Assembly (NCBI GenBank): GCA_024752435.1
Contig: CP103021.1
Span: 806,001-870,000 of the forward strand
Source of the DNA: Allantophomopsis cytisporea
Lineage: Eukaryota > Ascomycota > Leotiomycetes > Phacidiales > Phacidiaceae
DNA length: 64,000 bases
Reading direction: 5' to 3'
The translations under genes were made by a program, and so were the position numbers. Numbering within the stretch: the stretch's first letter is position 1; each line of letters starts with the position of its first letter. This document shows positions 1-11,645 of the stretch, piece by piece. A model generated the notes under the pieces. The model made no database searches. It worked only from the letters and a program-made list of their open reading frames with translations, and was not told the DNA's origin.

Positions 1-179
1 TTCTTTTGCCTTATGCAGACAAAGCCAAGGATGCCAGTCGGATACCCAGTATTGGTGATCCGACAATTATCCAGCGAATTGAGAGGGCATCCTCCGGGGA
101 CAAGGTCGAACTGGCGGCGAGTAGGTTTGCGGGGGATCAAAGCCAATGGGAGATGAAGTGGGGGGGCTCTGATCGTTGA
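1..179 (+). CDS. 3' end of an unidentified gene (partial)
   Basis: An open frame runs from base 3 to a TGA at 177-179 and encodes about 58 residues, ending in WEMKWGGSDR. The rest of the gene lies left of the window. The peptide is charged and polar (KAKDASR, QRIERASSGD) with no membrane segment, and I do not recognise a family. The bases just before 20 (ttatgcag) could be an intron acceptor, so coding may begin at about 19 rather than at the window edge. The frame is kept mainly because it is continuous from the edge and looks like an ordinary hydrophilic C-terminus. It could be chance, since the tract is short. Confidence 0.4.
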   Translation, partial: LLPYADKAKDASRIPSIGDPTIIQRIERASSGDKVELAASRFAGDQSQWEMKWGGSDR

Positions 180-3100
180 GCGTCGCGAGAGAAGAAAGCA
201 TGGCCAGCCCCAATTATTTTTCTTGTCCATTCCTCACTCTTTCTAAAGTACTGTGTCTTGGAATTACGCTTTTCTACAAGCACTGCATCGTGATGCGAGG
301 TAATGCGAGCTTGGCCTCCGACTGCCGGAAATATTCAGGTTGAATAGTCACACTTGAAATCGTGCAGATTCAGCTTGCGAGAACGGAGATGGCGGCAGGA
401 AAGAGACGTTCACGGTGCTAGAATATGGGGATGTGGCTACTACTACGTAGTATCACGTACTTTGAGCCAGTAAACAAGCTGACTTCGGTCACCCCGCAGA
501 GTGGGAGTGAGCCGCGTGGGAAGCTGTGGTGGACATCATCGGAGAAGCTGTGGATGTCATCGGAGGAACGGTGATGACGGTGACCTTCTCGTTCACACTG
601 CAAGAATACGAGGTAAAATAGAAAAAAATGAAGATGATAGGCATGCATTGGGTATACCAATAGCTGGTGTTGTTATTACTGTCCCGTAAATGTATCCGCA
701 ATGAATTAGAGTACGCCGTACATGCTGTGTACATAGAGAGAAAATATGGTTTCGCATGGACATGGCATAATGAGAGTCAAGGAATGAGACAGGATGACAA
801 GATTGAGTGTATGTACATACGGAGAACAGTAGGAGATGGGCGGGTGCGGCGCTTGAAGATCGAAACAGTGCACGGAAGGACCCTTTGACAGCCACGACCA
901 ATTCTCCATACTCCATACTCCATTCTCCGAACAAGTGGGCCATTTTGATTACGCAGTACAAAAGTAAATACATATTTTGATGCTGTACACAGACAACTTA
1001 TCTATTTCAGTTTGCTTTCTTCATGTCCTCTCCTTTCTCCTTATCCCTTCACACTACCTTTGACATCTGTGCCGTTTATCGTAGCAGTGGCGGATCATCC
1101 TTTCAGTCATCTGGACGTTTGTGAGCACCATGAGTTCTCTAGATCTGTCGACAACCAAGCTGGCCATCCGGAATTCTCAACTTTTCTCAACCAGCTAAGT
1201 ACCTCATCGATATCATTCTGTCATAGAGACAAAGGATACATTAAACAATATAAGCGCTCTTATTGAGTCAAAGTCCCTATTCATCTTCCCTCACATCAAT
1301 CGTTACAAAGCAATATATACACTTGCACCTTGGATACATCAAAAGGACCGAGAACACTCAGACAAACGCAAGCATCCAAGTCACCAGATGCTGTGAGAAT
1401 CGGCATACCATATCCAGCAATCTACACAGCGCAGAGAGGGTGATTGGGCCGTTCTGGCATCACACAGCATGGCGGGCCAGGTTGCCGTGCAGGGCAAAGA
1501 GCCTGTTTAGAGATGAGCGTGGAGAGACAAGCTTCTGGCGCACTCAAGATTTTCTGCATCCAAACCTTGCGCGCGCACACAGCATCTATCCCGCACCCAA
1601 AACCCTCCCTCTGGCCCCGTCATTGGCGCTGTGGCCATGTCGACTATGCAAAGTTATGCACGTCAATAGATACTTGCGCTTCTAGAAGGAGATCTCGTGC
1701 TCGGGCGAGTTTGGTGGGGGAGAAGGGGGAAGAGAGAGAGAGAGAACAGTGTCAGCGTCTTGGGGAGAGAGATAGAGAGAGTGAATCGATCGCTCCGGAC
1801 TGGATACTGTGGGAAGGCTTGATGAGCCAAGCTGATGAACGGCTGATGTGAAGGTGAATAGGTATGCGGCATTTACGCCGCTGCAGGTCCTTTTATCTTG
1901 TGTGGCCGCCGTGTTTTGATGCCACATGCGTCAACTCTTAGGTGCGGTGCGGCATTACTTCCACGAGTGGCATGTATTCATACGCAGTATGTATTGTGTT
2001 GCCGTGATACCTGGCATATATGTCTTTTTGCGGGGTAAGCAAGCGTCTACAGTCAATATTCAAATGAATATTCCAGTATTGCGAACCTTGTATAAGTTAC
2101 TCTTGTGATACATATTTTAGTTACATGGACTTCGAATCTATATTGTACGCCGAGGGATTTATGAAAATGATCTCAGGAGCAGATCCAGTCCCTGACATAA
2201 TATGATAACTGTCGTTACCATCGTGAAATTTCCTGAGGGGTCGAGACGGGCCTACGTATGAGTGATACACGGAACCTGATGAGATCAGATAACGAGCAGA
2301 CTTAGAAATCGATGGGCACCTTGATGTTCGCCAACGAGTTGTATTTAAAGCATCATGATCACAGTATCATTATATTTATTGGCCTATTATCTAGGTAGTC
2401 CCAGTGGGATTCCCATGTTCGGTGATTGGTTGCTTCTAATATTTTGTAAAAATAGCACCGGTATAACAGTCGGTTATTTGGCTTCTTAAAAAATGTGTGC
2501 AAAAATAATTCATATCAACAACGACGTTACAATCATCACAACTTCTTCTCTATTTGATCTTATCTTCCACGAGTGAATTACGACCTAATATGGGGTTACA
2601 AAATCAATCCCATCAGAAGCACACACGGCCACTATTTCGCGATACACAACGCCAAATCGTAAGCTCCCATCCGACCATCTTCGGAATGGACAGTCCACGA
2701 ATGAAACAAAGATAGATAAGTCAACAACGTTCCACGGGATCTTGGAACGCCGGTATTGTTACACTTCCGGAAGGGATTTATGCAGGACAAATTTGTTGAT
2801 GTCAAACAAAGGATGTGGAGGTTCGGAGTCCTCGAACACGAAGGCAGCTTTCAGCCTGATCTCCTTCTCTCCATCGGCCTATTGTTGATGACTTGATCTG
2901 CTCTGATGTGTCTCCTGGCGTTAGGCCAGTCTAACTCTCACCTAAGCAGAGTTGAGTCCGCGGTTCAAGTATACTCTAAGTACAGGAAAGTCCTCAAGGT
3001 TACCTTTTCACCGCTATTTTGTTTCGTAGTTCACCTTGTGATTTTCCTCAATCTAGAACGTGTCGTTGATTATGGAGACTTTGGTGAGGTTGTTTGAGCC

Positions 3101-3560
3101 AGAGCCGGTTACTAAAATGCGCTCCGGCTGTCAAGATGGAGATTTTAAAGCCCTAGAGAAAAGAAAACTTATTGGAAAATCATTCATTGTTTACTGCTGT
3201 AAAGATTGAAAGCCCTAGTCTTGTATTCCGACCTAACTTCGGGGTGTCGGTGCATACCATTGATCATTGATCTGTCAGAGAATGTTGTAGATAGTGTATG
3301 GCCGTAACATCGTAAAGTTAGAATGCTGACTGGGGGAAAGAGGAAGAAGGTACAAGTAGATGCGTAAATGGCGTCTGATGACAAACGGCACCGTTGCTAT
3401 GTCATGTCAGTACTGTAGTATTATGTATGCTGCGTTACTGCATATGATAGAAACGAGCTCTTAACGAGTGAGAACAGCCTCACAGTATGATCGGAGTTAT
3501 CAGACTCGACTTGCGTGTTATATCAAAGTGTATTCTCTTGACGGCAATGTGGAAATGACG

Positions 3561-3581
3561 GATGATGATGATGATGATGAT
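3561..3581. repeat. (GAT)7 microsatellite
   Basis: Seven perfect GAT copies in noncoding DNA. The repeat opens a short Met-rich frame that should not be taken as a gene. Confidence 0.9.
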
Positions 3582-4223
3582 GGGTTCAGGTGATGGGTCA
3601 GGGGAAAGCAGGGGAAAGACGGCTCATTTCTGGGTTCTTGCAAATGAATTTGGTAGCTGCACCACTGGACCTGCATCCTTTCCCTCAAGTAATGCCCGAT
3701 ATGACCCAATTGGATGTGGGGAAGGAAGCGAACAACCTCGATGAGGCCCAATTCTGCCTGATGCTGCTATGGATTTGCTGTTCCGCACCGCAAGAGTCAG
3801 ATATATAGCCCAGACGGACCCCAGATCTTCCCTATTCGTCGTGACCTTGTTGATATGCACGTACGCGGTCCTATCCGCTGGTGTGTCGTGGCCAGTTGCT
3901 GTGTGTGTCTGCAGCCTGAACTGACAAACCCTTGAAGACTCATTCTCCTCGAAGCGTGAAATAGTAAGATCCTCAAGGTCGTCTCGTCCGGTGGTGTTCC
4001 TACTCCATAGGAGAGCCGTCCATAGAAGAGCCGTGCGTGCGTGCGTGGTCTGTGATGCATAAGAATGATATTGAGTTCAGACGACGGAGGAAAGAAATAT
4101 TTCGACAGATACTGCTGGCTGTAATACATCAAATACAACGGATACAACAGATACCTCAACCATCATTGCTAAATTTCGACCTTCTCCTTGACTCGTCCCT
4201 TCTGCACAGTCCAAAGAAACTTG

Positions 4224-4300
4224 TCTTCTCTTCTTCTTCTTCTTCTTCTTCTTCTTCTTCTTCTTCTTCTTCTCCTTCTTCTCCTTCTCCTTCTTCTTCT
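4224..4300. repeat. (CTT)n / polypyrimidine tract
   Basis: About 77 bases of nearly uninterrupted CTT and CCTT on the + strand, 330 bases upstream of the ATG at 4631. Pyrimidine tracts of this kind are common just upstream of, or around, fungal transcription starts. It creates false poly-Ser and poly-Leu frames. Confidence 0.85.
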
Positions 4301-4630
4301 GCTACTGCCTCTTCACTCTCTCTTCTATTCTCTCACTCTTTTTGCTTCTTTATTCTCAAAAGATCAAACCAAAACAAAACAAAACAAAAAAACAAACTTC
4401 CTTCTTGCCATCATCAAACAAATAGTCTCTCATCCATCCATTTCAGGAAATCATCAACATTGGCTTGCTTTTGATATCACACTCCCGCTACATCGCATGC
4501 GAAAGCAAAATCACCGTCATACCTACAACACCACTATTTACTCCCACCTTACGCAATACGAAATAGTCCGCCAAATAATATTCAGTAAACAACAAATCAA
4601 CGCGTAAAGTCGGTCTATGATCTCGGCAAC

Positions 4631-6238
4631 ATGGCTCGACATACGAATGCCTTTGAAAACACTTTCCTGCCTTCCGGTGCAATAGACCAGGCACGGCTCT
4701 CACCATTTGGCAGTCAATCCAATTCTGTCCTTTCCTCTCCATCTTCACATGCTCCTCGAAGTGTACCTGCCAACATTCCGCCCTTGCATGCGACCAGTCG
4801 GACGTACTCGAATGCCTATCTATCCATTGCCACTCAACGTTCAAATACTCCATTGTCACCACCAAAGACACGTTCTACCTCTGCAGATGAGAGTGCTGCT
4901 GCTCGGATCGAAGATTGGAGGTCGTACACAGCAAAGTTGAGAGAGCAATCGAAGGGCGAGATAGCACATATGGTAGCAGATAGAGCAAGATTGGAGGAAG
5001 TCATAGCAGATGAGCGAGCTCTCTGGGATACGGAAAGAACTTATCTGCAGGAACGGCTTAAACAGTTAGGGGAAATCAATAAGCAACTACAGGACGAGCT
5101 GGCCTCGAAAAATGCCATCATTGCCGCTTCAGGAGCTTCGAAAGAACAGAATCACTCCGCCATTCTCTCACCACAACCAATATCACACCCGGCATCTCGT
5201 TCAATTCCATACTCTCCCACTCTCACGGCTCGTCAGGTCACCTTACCACCAGAAGCTCCCAGTCGCGACTCAGCAATGTCACATCATTCCGTACCTCAAG
5301 AGTCCGGACGAGATAGTGACGGTGTTCCATGCTGGGCTCCGAAACCTGAGAACCCATCTCGTACCTTCGAAAACGAAAATACTCTACGGGTCGGCGACAT
5401 TTCTGTTCCGAGAGAAACACCAATCCGAGTTGCATCAAATGAACTGAAACAAACAGATTTTGGGTTAACAACCCCAGAGAATGCGCCCAGCAGAGATTCC
5501 GCGAACGAGGCACACGAGAGCGTTGATATATCACAGATACAGCCGGATCTTGAAGGTGTTCCTATCAAAGCTACCGCGTTGTCACCAAAGTTTGCTGCCA
5601 GAATCCTTTCACCACAGATTACATCACCACCAGAGAAGATATTATCTGGAAGCGTGTCACCAAAAAATATGCTGGCTTCAAATGATCACAAGGAGCAAAC
5701 CACGTCCGAGTCACCAAAGGTTGCCCTTGGTGTTATTGGCATTGATGAGAATCGCAGGCGTACTCTTCATGCTGGTCACACCCCAAACCACTCAATTGCG
5801 AACATCAAAATTGACCTCGAGAAAATAGAGGTCGTCGATAGTAATTCTGCAACTCCGACACAGACCAAAGCCACAAAGTCTCATCAGTTGTCCATCAGTG
5901 AAAATGTGGATCAATTTGATGGCACATTAGATGAAGATCCAGCACTCACTGGTCCCCTTGGCTTAACAAATGACTCTGGCACAGACTCCTTCTTTTTAGA
6001 AGAACTCACCAGCAAGCTCCAGGAAGTTCGGAATAGCGCACCCCAATCACCAAGTGAAATGAGTCTTGAGGATGAAGAGGCAGCTAATGGTCTGGGCAAA
6101 TTGGACGCTGCCGACAGGTCAGGTCCCGAGACCAAGAATGAGGACCCTCATATCAACAGCGATGCGCAATCTGACGATGGGCCTCCCTTACGGCTAAAGC
6201 CTAGCACGAATTTTGGCAGACCTTTAGGGCAACTGTGA
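4631..6238 (+). CDS. Ser/Thr-rich coiled-coil protein, function unknown
   Basis: A single-exon frame of 535 residues. The start ATG sits in a good context (ggcaacATGgc) after a long pyrimidine- and CAAA-rich leader. Residues 1-85 are Ser/Pro-rich and look disordered. Residues about 87-165 (DWRSYTAKLREQSKGEI onward) are rich in E, R, K and L with heptad-like spacing and form a probable coiled coil. The remaining 370 residues are disordered, with many SP/TP sites (LSPK, SPPEK, SPKN) that suggest phosphorylation by proline-directed kinases. There is no signal peptide or membrane segment. I do not recognise the family; a cytoskeletal or cell-cycle scaffold is possible but unsupported. Confidence 0.8.
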   Translation: MARHTNAFENTFLPSGAIDQARLSPFGSQSNSVLSSPSSHAPRSVPANIPPLHATSRTYSNAYLSIATQRSNTPLSPPKTRSTSADESAAARIEDWRSYTAKLREQSKGEIAHMVADRARLEEVIADERALWDTERTYLQERLKQLGEINKQLQDELASKNAIIAASGASKEQNHSAILSPQPISHPASRSIPYSPTLTARQVTLPPEAPSRDSAMSHHSVPQESGRDSDGVPCWAPKPENPSRTFENENTLRVGDISVPRETPIRVASNELKQTDFGLTTPENAPSRDSANEAHESVDISQIQPDLEGVPIKATALSPKFAARILSPQITSPPEKILSGSVSPKNMLASNDHKEQTTSESPKVALGVIGIDENRRRTLHAGHTPNHSIANIKIDLEKIEVVDSNSATPTQTKATKSHQLSISENVDQFDGTLDEDPALTGPLGLTNDSGTDSFFLEELTSKLQEVRNSAPQSPSEMSLEDEEAANGLGKLDAADRSGPETKNEDPHINSDAQSDDGPPLRLKPSTNFGRPLGQL

Positions 6239-7890
6239 TTGTAAAAGTTCGGACCGATCAGCCGCCTTTTCTACGATCTCTCTCTACACTGCAATAACTA
6301 TCGTTTCCTTTGTTTTCAACCTCCCAACAAAAGCACATATAAAGATGTGTAATCTCTTAGGGAAAATATTTCGTTTTATACAAAATCACGCTGCGTAGAG
6401 CAGGGATTGTAGTTCGGAAAAGCCTTAAGGGCATGGCGCAGAGCTTTGTTTATGATACCAGAGGACTTGCAGATCACTGCGTCCCGTTTAGCAAAAAACA
6501 GATGGAGTTGTTCAACACGTTTGACTCGACGAATCTAGCGTTTCTTAGGCGTTGGAGGAAGATTATGGATAATTTCTAGACAGAAAATGAATCCATTGTC
6601 ATCACATACACATATCTGTTGTTACTTTATGAGTGCTTATAGCCACCATAAAGTGAGAATTGACTAACTATGACAGGCAAAAATATGTGGGTAGTCCTTC
6701 AAAAAGGGGGTTCATAGTCGTCGGAAGTCTATATCGGGAGAATGTCAGACAACGATTGGTAAGGTAGTGGTCTTCTACTAATATATGGATAATATGTAGT
6801 CTCAAAGCTGTTATCCAACGAGCTTCCAAATTCACGCCACTATTCGAAAGTCGGCTTAACCTCAGATCACAATTTTGCAGGCAAATTTGGGAGCGAGTGA
6901 GTACTACTGTGTATCATTGTTCTCAAAGAACAATTCCAACAATTTTTATGCCAAAGAAACAAAAAAAAAAAAGGTCACGAGTCATTGCTATTCTGAGAAT
7001 ACTCGTGGGCATAGGTTTTCATTCTTGAAAGCTTAATTTATGCCCCTTGGCGTCTTCATGTCTGCAGGAAAAGTCAAAATTAGAGCCACCGACACCAACA
7101 ACAACCGACACAAATACTCAAGACTTTCTCGTGCTGCCAGAGCCCGTCGGGGAAATTAAGGATTAGGTAAGGCTTGTGGGCCTAAAGTCCGCAGACACGT
7201 TCGAGATAATATACCCGGTGGTTTCACTTGAGGATTGTAGCCACTTCCACTACGGCATGTATTCCCTCACTTCGTGAACAATCTCTTTTGAGATATGTAG
7301 ACTGGGGATCGTCACGTCTTCTACCAGATAGAGTTCTCGGCGCGCAAGAATTACAACCTCGTAGCAGCGGAGCGTGTTTTCCGCAGCACGTCTTTCCCCA
7401 TAGAGGCAAATGTGTGAGCTTATGATGGTTAAGGTGAGTCTCAGCGTGTAGAAGCACACCATACTACCTTCTAGTGGAATGTATTCATAGATTTCCAATT
7501 TTGATGTTAAAGATGTCTACCGACTGCCTGTTGAACAATACGTGCCTAGCGAATGTTTTATAACTTGATGTGTTGCTTGAATGCCAGGGGAGTACGTATT
7601 ACAGCAGCTCAGATATGCAACATGACATTCTCCCCAGGAATGTCATATTACGCGTTCACGATGCTCCGATAGAGACAGCAAAAAAATCTGAAATCACTGG
7701 CAATTTCAATGAAGGGCATATAACGATGGTAAGTGAACCGCCTCTTGGAGGTTGCTCTTTTCTTGAACTTCTCAGTATCACATTCTTTTATCAGAACACT
7801 TGCGATTCTCGTCTTCTTCGCTTTCATTTGGCTTTTTTTTCGGAAAATCACTCTTTTGGACAATTGTATTCTATTAAACTTTTCTTCATC
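6239..7890. other. Intergenic region, 1.65 kb
   Basis: It holds the 3' flank of the coiled-coil gene, an A12 run near 6961-6972 and the promoter of the secreted-protein gene. A frame open from 7570 runs into the ATG at 7891, but its upstream part is not protein-like. I see no gene here. Confidence 0.55.
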
Positions 7891-8996
7891 ATGAAAGCTT
7901 TCACTGACGTCGGCCTCTTGGCCCTCATGGCAAGAGCCGTCGTTGCGATTCCCCATCCTAACCCAGTCGCCAACCCTGCACCCCAGGTAAGAAATACAGT
8001 ATCTTGTAAATATAGTACTGATCATGTAAGGCTTTCTTCGTTCAACCCGTGATAGCGACTGGCTTTCCTTTACCAACATGGATATCGTTAGGGAAATCGA
8101 CAGGATCGTCGTCAGGAAAATCGGCAGGAACTTCGACTGGGATCTCGACAGGAAAAGCAACATGGTTATCAACAGGAATATCGACAGGGAAATCCACAAC
8201 ATCATCCACAGTTTTGTCCACAGGATCATCCACATCATCGTCTACACGATCGTCCATAGGATCATCCACATCATCGTCTACACGATCGTCCATAGGATCA
8301 TCCACATTATCGTCTACAAGATCGTCCACAGGGGTATCGACAGAGAAATCAACAGGAACATCGAAAGGGGTATCAACCATCGTCACAAGTATAAGCCTCG
8401 GATTTCACCCGGGTGGTCCAATCCGTAACCTCGCCCCAACAGCGACAGGTATGTCGAACACAGCATCTACTTCCACCTTCACTTTCACAAAAACCTCAGA
8501 CAAATATGGACAACAGCCCGCAGCACCATCCAAACCCCTTCCCTTTCAACCTGGTGGACCCGTGCAAAATCTCACCTCAGTTCAATTAACTACTGCATCA
8601 GCACCCGCAAAGAAAGACCCAAGCAACGGCCTGCCGCTCGTTCCTAGAGACGCCGCGTTTGCAAACCTCAGCCTCTCACTACTCTACCCTATCCTGACGA
8701 GCACCATCTCTGGCCTACCGAAGCCTTCGATTGTCAACACAGGCAGTTTTACCAGCATCTCTTCCGGCACCGGTCCCGCTTTCCCAAGCAGTACTGGAAG
8801 CCTGCCTATCTCCCCCACTCTGTCTGGCAGCACGATAATTCAGTTGATTATCGCGCAAATCAATGACATTCTCGCAGAGCAGTCTCTAGTCCAGGTCAAA
8901 CTTGAACTCTTTCAGGGTCAGCTGGAGGCTTCCCTTGGAGTTCCTGGCAAGCGACAGGTGCAAAAGAGAATGCTTCCGGCTGGTGGAGGTCTTTGA
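7891..8996 (+). CDS. Secreted Ser/Thr/Gly repeat protein, function unknown
   Basis: Two exons, 7891-7986 and 8031-8996, give 353 residues. The 44-nt intron has a GTAAGA donor, a TACTGAT branch site and a TAAG acceptor, and it alone joins the two frames in phase. The start was chosen because residues 1-19 form a signal peptide (hydrophobic core LLALMARAVVA). Residues about 53-148 are 24 tetrapeptides of the form GxST, probably heavily O-glycosylated. Then come two copies of a PGGP-x2-NL motif (FHPGGPIRNL and FQPGGPVQNL), a Ser/Pro-rich stretch, a helical segment (IIQLIIAQINDILAEQ) and a basic tail with two KR sites that could be Kex2 cleavage sites. No catalytic domain is seen. A cell-wall or secreted surface protein is the best guess. 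Confidence 0.75.
8091..8378. repeat. 24 x 12-nt coding repeat
   Basis: Exactly 288 bases made of 24 units of 12 nt, each encoding a GxST-like tetrapeptide. Inside it, positions 8223-8330 are three head-to-tail copies of a 36-bp unit; the first two are identical and the third has three changes. Because unit length is a multiple of three, two other frames also stay open here: one on the + strand (IH/IV-rich) and one on the - strand (VDD-rich). Confidence 0.9.
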
Positions 8997-9759
8997 GTAC
9001 TGTGAGTACTGTTCAATCCTGCTATAGCGTGTACTAATTTCCTATGGCCACACATATTCTGTCATCCCCAACTGGGTGTAGCCCGGCGGTGGAGCGGACG
9101 ACAACGTCAGGTTCAATGGCGTCAAGTCAGAGACTCAATTCAATTCTAAGGGAGGTTGACAAAGCTCTAATCTTCCACTTTTAGAATTCCCACGTATCAA
9201 TGTGTTTGCTCTCATTTCATTTTGATCTATTTCATTAATCTCGGATGGTTTGGAGGGCTTCTAATGGGTGACGCTTGGACGAGGAGTATGTCATGCCCAG
9301 GACCATTGTTTTGCTTTTGTATCTTTTGCTTTACCTATAACGAATATAGACATGACTATTGCAGAGCTGTGCTTCCGAGTGAATTGACCTTGGACAGGAT
9401 GGCTGATAGATAGAGTGCTCGACTGTAGCACAGTTTGGTTCGTGTTTGAAGCTGTATATGGCTGCTAATTTCGCGGGAACTTGGCCAACACAATGCATGT
9501 CGATTTCAAGTGTCATGGGACACGATGTCACGAAATCGAGATGTCGTATCGGAAGTGGAGTGGAGGGAAACTAAGGCATATACCCAGAAATCTTATACCA
9601 TGCTTTCTCCACTCAAAATCATAAATAGGCGTCCGTTCTTGTAGTGAAAATGGGAGATTCTGTATGACTCTGCTAAGTAACATAATGAACGCCTGAAACC
9701 CCAACCCGAAGCCCTCAACCACGCATGCGATCCAGGTTCGGAAATCATAAATGGTCAAC
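8997..9759. other. Intergenic region between convergent genes
   Basis: 3' flanks of the secreted-protein gene (+) and atg3 (-). Only short unremarkable frames occur. Confidence 0.6.
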
Positions 9760-10900
9760 TTAGACACCCATAGTGAAATCGTGCTCTACAGCTGGCATCA
9801 GTGATGACATGAACTTCAAGAAAACAACCAGATATTGATCAACGCGGATGGCAACCTCATCATCACCATCTGCATCATGCTGTAGAACTTCCCACTCGTC
9901 GTTGCCATTTCCTCCAGCTTTGGCACCCTCACTGAATGCATTCTTGTCTCCAAGGGTTGCCTGTCCCATATCGTCAATGAGACCCTCCATGCCGGTCTCG
10001 ACGCTACTGCCACTCTTGCCGGCTCGGTGCTTGTCTTTTCTTATTTTGAGAGCAGCATCGGCGCGATCGAGAAGAGTCTTCATAACACTGGCGTGCTTGC
10101 ATGGGTGAACAGAAGCCATCTTGATATTGTTGGAAAAGTAGGGGAAGTCTTCAAGCGTTACAGTCTTGTCTTTGTAATCGCCAACGATGTCCTCCATCAT
10201 GAGGTGTGGAGGAAGGGGCTGATTGTTTGGAAGATAGCCGGAAACGTAGAGTCGAGGTGTTCGATAGTAGTTTGAGTATGTGATATAGAGGGTGTATGTT
10301 CGAAGTGGGCTGCAAGCACATTAGGAATCTGCCCGTAGTTTTATCATTTTCTCGAAAAACTTACGCTGATGTTCCAGAAGTCTTGGGGTCCCTTATGATG
10401 GCTTCCTCGTCATCTTCTTCGTCCTCCATGTCAGGAATATCGTCCTCGTCATCCTCCTGCTCGCCCATATTTCCACTCTCATCAACGGTTCGTACATCGC
10501 GAGCTCTAGCTTCCTGGCTAGCAGCTAATCCGCCAGTTCTCAACCAGCCATCCTCATCATCTCCCGGAGACCCAGATCGTCCTTCGCCTTTGAAGTCTGC
10601 GCCGTCTCCAACCAAGGTCTCGTCCTGTCCTGCATCGCCAGCGAAGTTGTCGTCTAATCGCCGATGGCAAGGAACTCCGCGTGTTACGAGAAACTGCTTT
10701 CCAGGAGGCAAATATGACTCACGTCTACTGGTAGGATCGGCATCTGCCCATGACCAGGTAGGAAACTTATAGACGAGATAGTCGCCTGCAGCTACAAACT
10801 CTTCGGGAGTAACCTGGCCAGTGTTGCGGAAAGTTGAGGTACGCGAGACGGGAATGATCTGCTCGCGCACCTTGTTTAGGGTGCTGTAGAAGGTGTTCAT
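9760..10900 (-). CDS. atg3: Autophagy-related protein 3 (E2-like enzyme for Atg8 lipidation)
   Basis: Two exons, 10900-10365 and 10309-9760, give 361 residues. The 55-nt intron has GTAAGT and TGCAG borders and splits an Ala codon in phase 2. Atg3 takes activated Atg8 from Atg7 and passes it to phosphatidylethanolamine on the growing autophagosome membrane. The N-terminus MNTFYSTLNKVREQ, the segment PEEFVAAGDYLVYKFPTWSW and the end FLKFMSSL...FTMGV are typical of fungal Atg3. The active cysteine is in the HPC motif (about Cys249). The acidic flexible region (DDEDDIPDMEDEEDDEE) precedes the intron, and a WEVL motif near 318-321 in the handle region fits an Atg8-interacting motif. Length is normal for the family. 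An upstream in-frame extension to 11014 lacks family similarity, so MNTF was chosen as start. Confidence 0.96.
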
Positions 10901-11645
10901 CTTGCTGAGCTCAGTCTGGTAAAGAAACAAATGGTTGTGAAGATGGCTGGAGAGGCGAACTCTGAACTCAAGAGATGGGATAACACGAGAAGCTTTGCTT
11001 ATTGAAAGTACCACGATGATGTGGAAGCTTTAGGAGTGGGCAGGAAGCACGGCTGAAGTGGTCATAACTACCAGTGAAGCGTGGACGTGACGATAAGAGC
11101 AGCGATAGGCAGCGCCACAGCAGCCTTGCTGAATAAGCAGTCTCATCACACCCTCGAACAGTCGGATGCCATATGACTCCACCACGTGAGTATGTCATCA
11201 TTTCTCACAGGCATGTATGAATACATACATAGGTAGAGTGCGGAAAACTTCGGTCGAAACTGGAAACTTGACCCAACTAAGCCTCACTTAGCCCAATCGA
11301 GTAATTACTTATGTATAATATTTAACCTTAAAAATTTAAAGGTTTGCCTGGCCTTGAATATTAGTGCCATAATATAGTAATCATAACGGCCTAGAATACG
11401 GGGTTACAATCAGAGTACCTAGCTCCCACGTATAGCTATAGCTCCCAATTTGAGTAACAAGTAGAAGCACGACCAGTGAACTCGCACACCGAGGGGGAAG
11501 AGAGATAAAGAAGTAAATAACTAAATAGAGGAGGAAAATGGTCTGAAGACAGTGTTAGGTCACGATATAAGGTATCAAATCTGTATAAATATAGATTGCT
11601 AATAGGTACTTTTCTACTCCAATTATACCCATTTTATTCGTCTAG
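10901..11645. other. Intergenic region upstream of atg3
   Basis: Promoter side of atg3 and 3' flank of the DUF4246 gene. The part from 11290 to 11640 is AT-rich. I see no gene. Confidence 0.55.

Larger units (their letters stand above)
180..4630. other. Intergenic region, 4.4 kb, no convincing gene
   Basis: Only short overlapping frames occur and none has codon-like composition or a recognisable motif. There is a GA-rich patch near 1725-1785 and two trinucleotide repeats, listed separately. The last 450 bases become strongly pyrimidine-rich and then CAAA-rich before the ATG at 4631, which is typical of the promoter and 5' leader of a fungal gene. Confidence 0.6.

Noticed and set aside
4037..4607. 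Poly-Ser and poly-Leu proteins
   Set aside because: They arise from the CTT repeat in noncoding DNA in front of the 4631 gene.
8042..8386. Acidic VDD-repeat frame on the minus strand
   Set aside because: It is a by-product of the 12-nt repeat in the plus-strand gene; it has no start context or splice partner. Kept only as a comment in the repeat finding.
8400..8996. Kex2-processed peptide (ustiloxin-like) precursor
   Set aside because: The two PGGP motifs are not flanked by KR sites, and no UstY-type or cyclase gene lies nearby.
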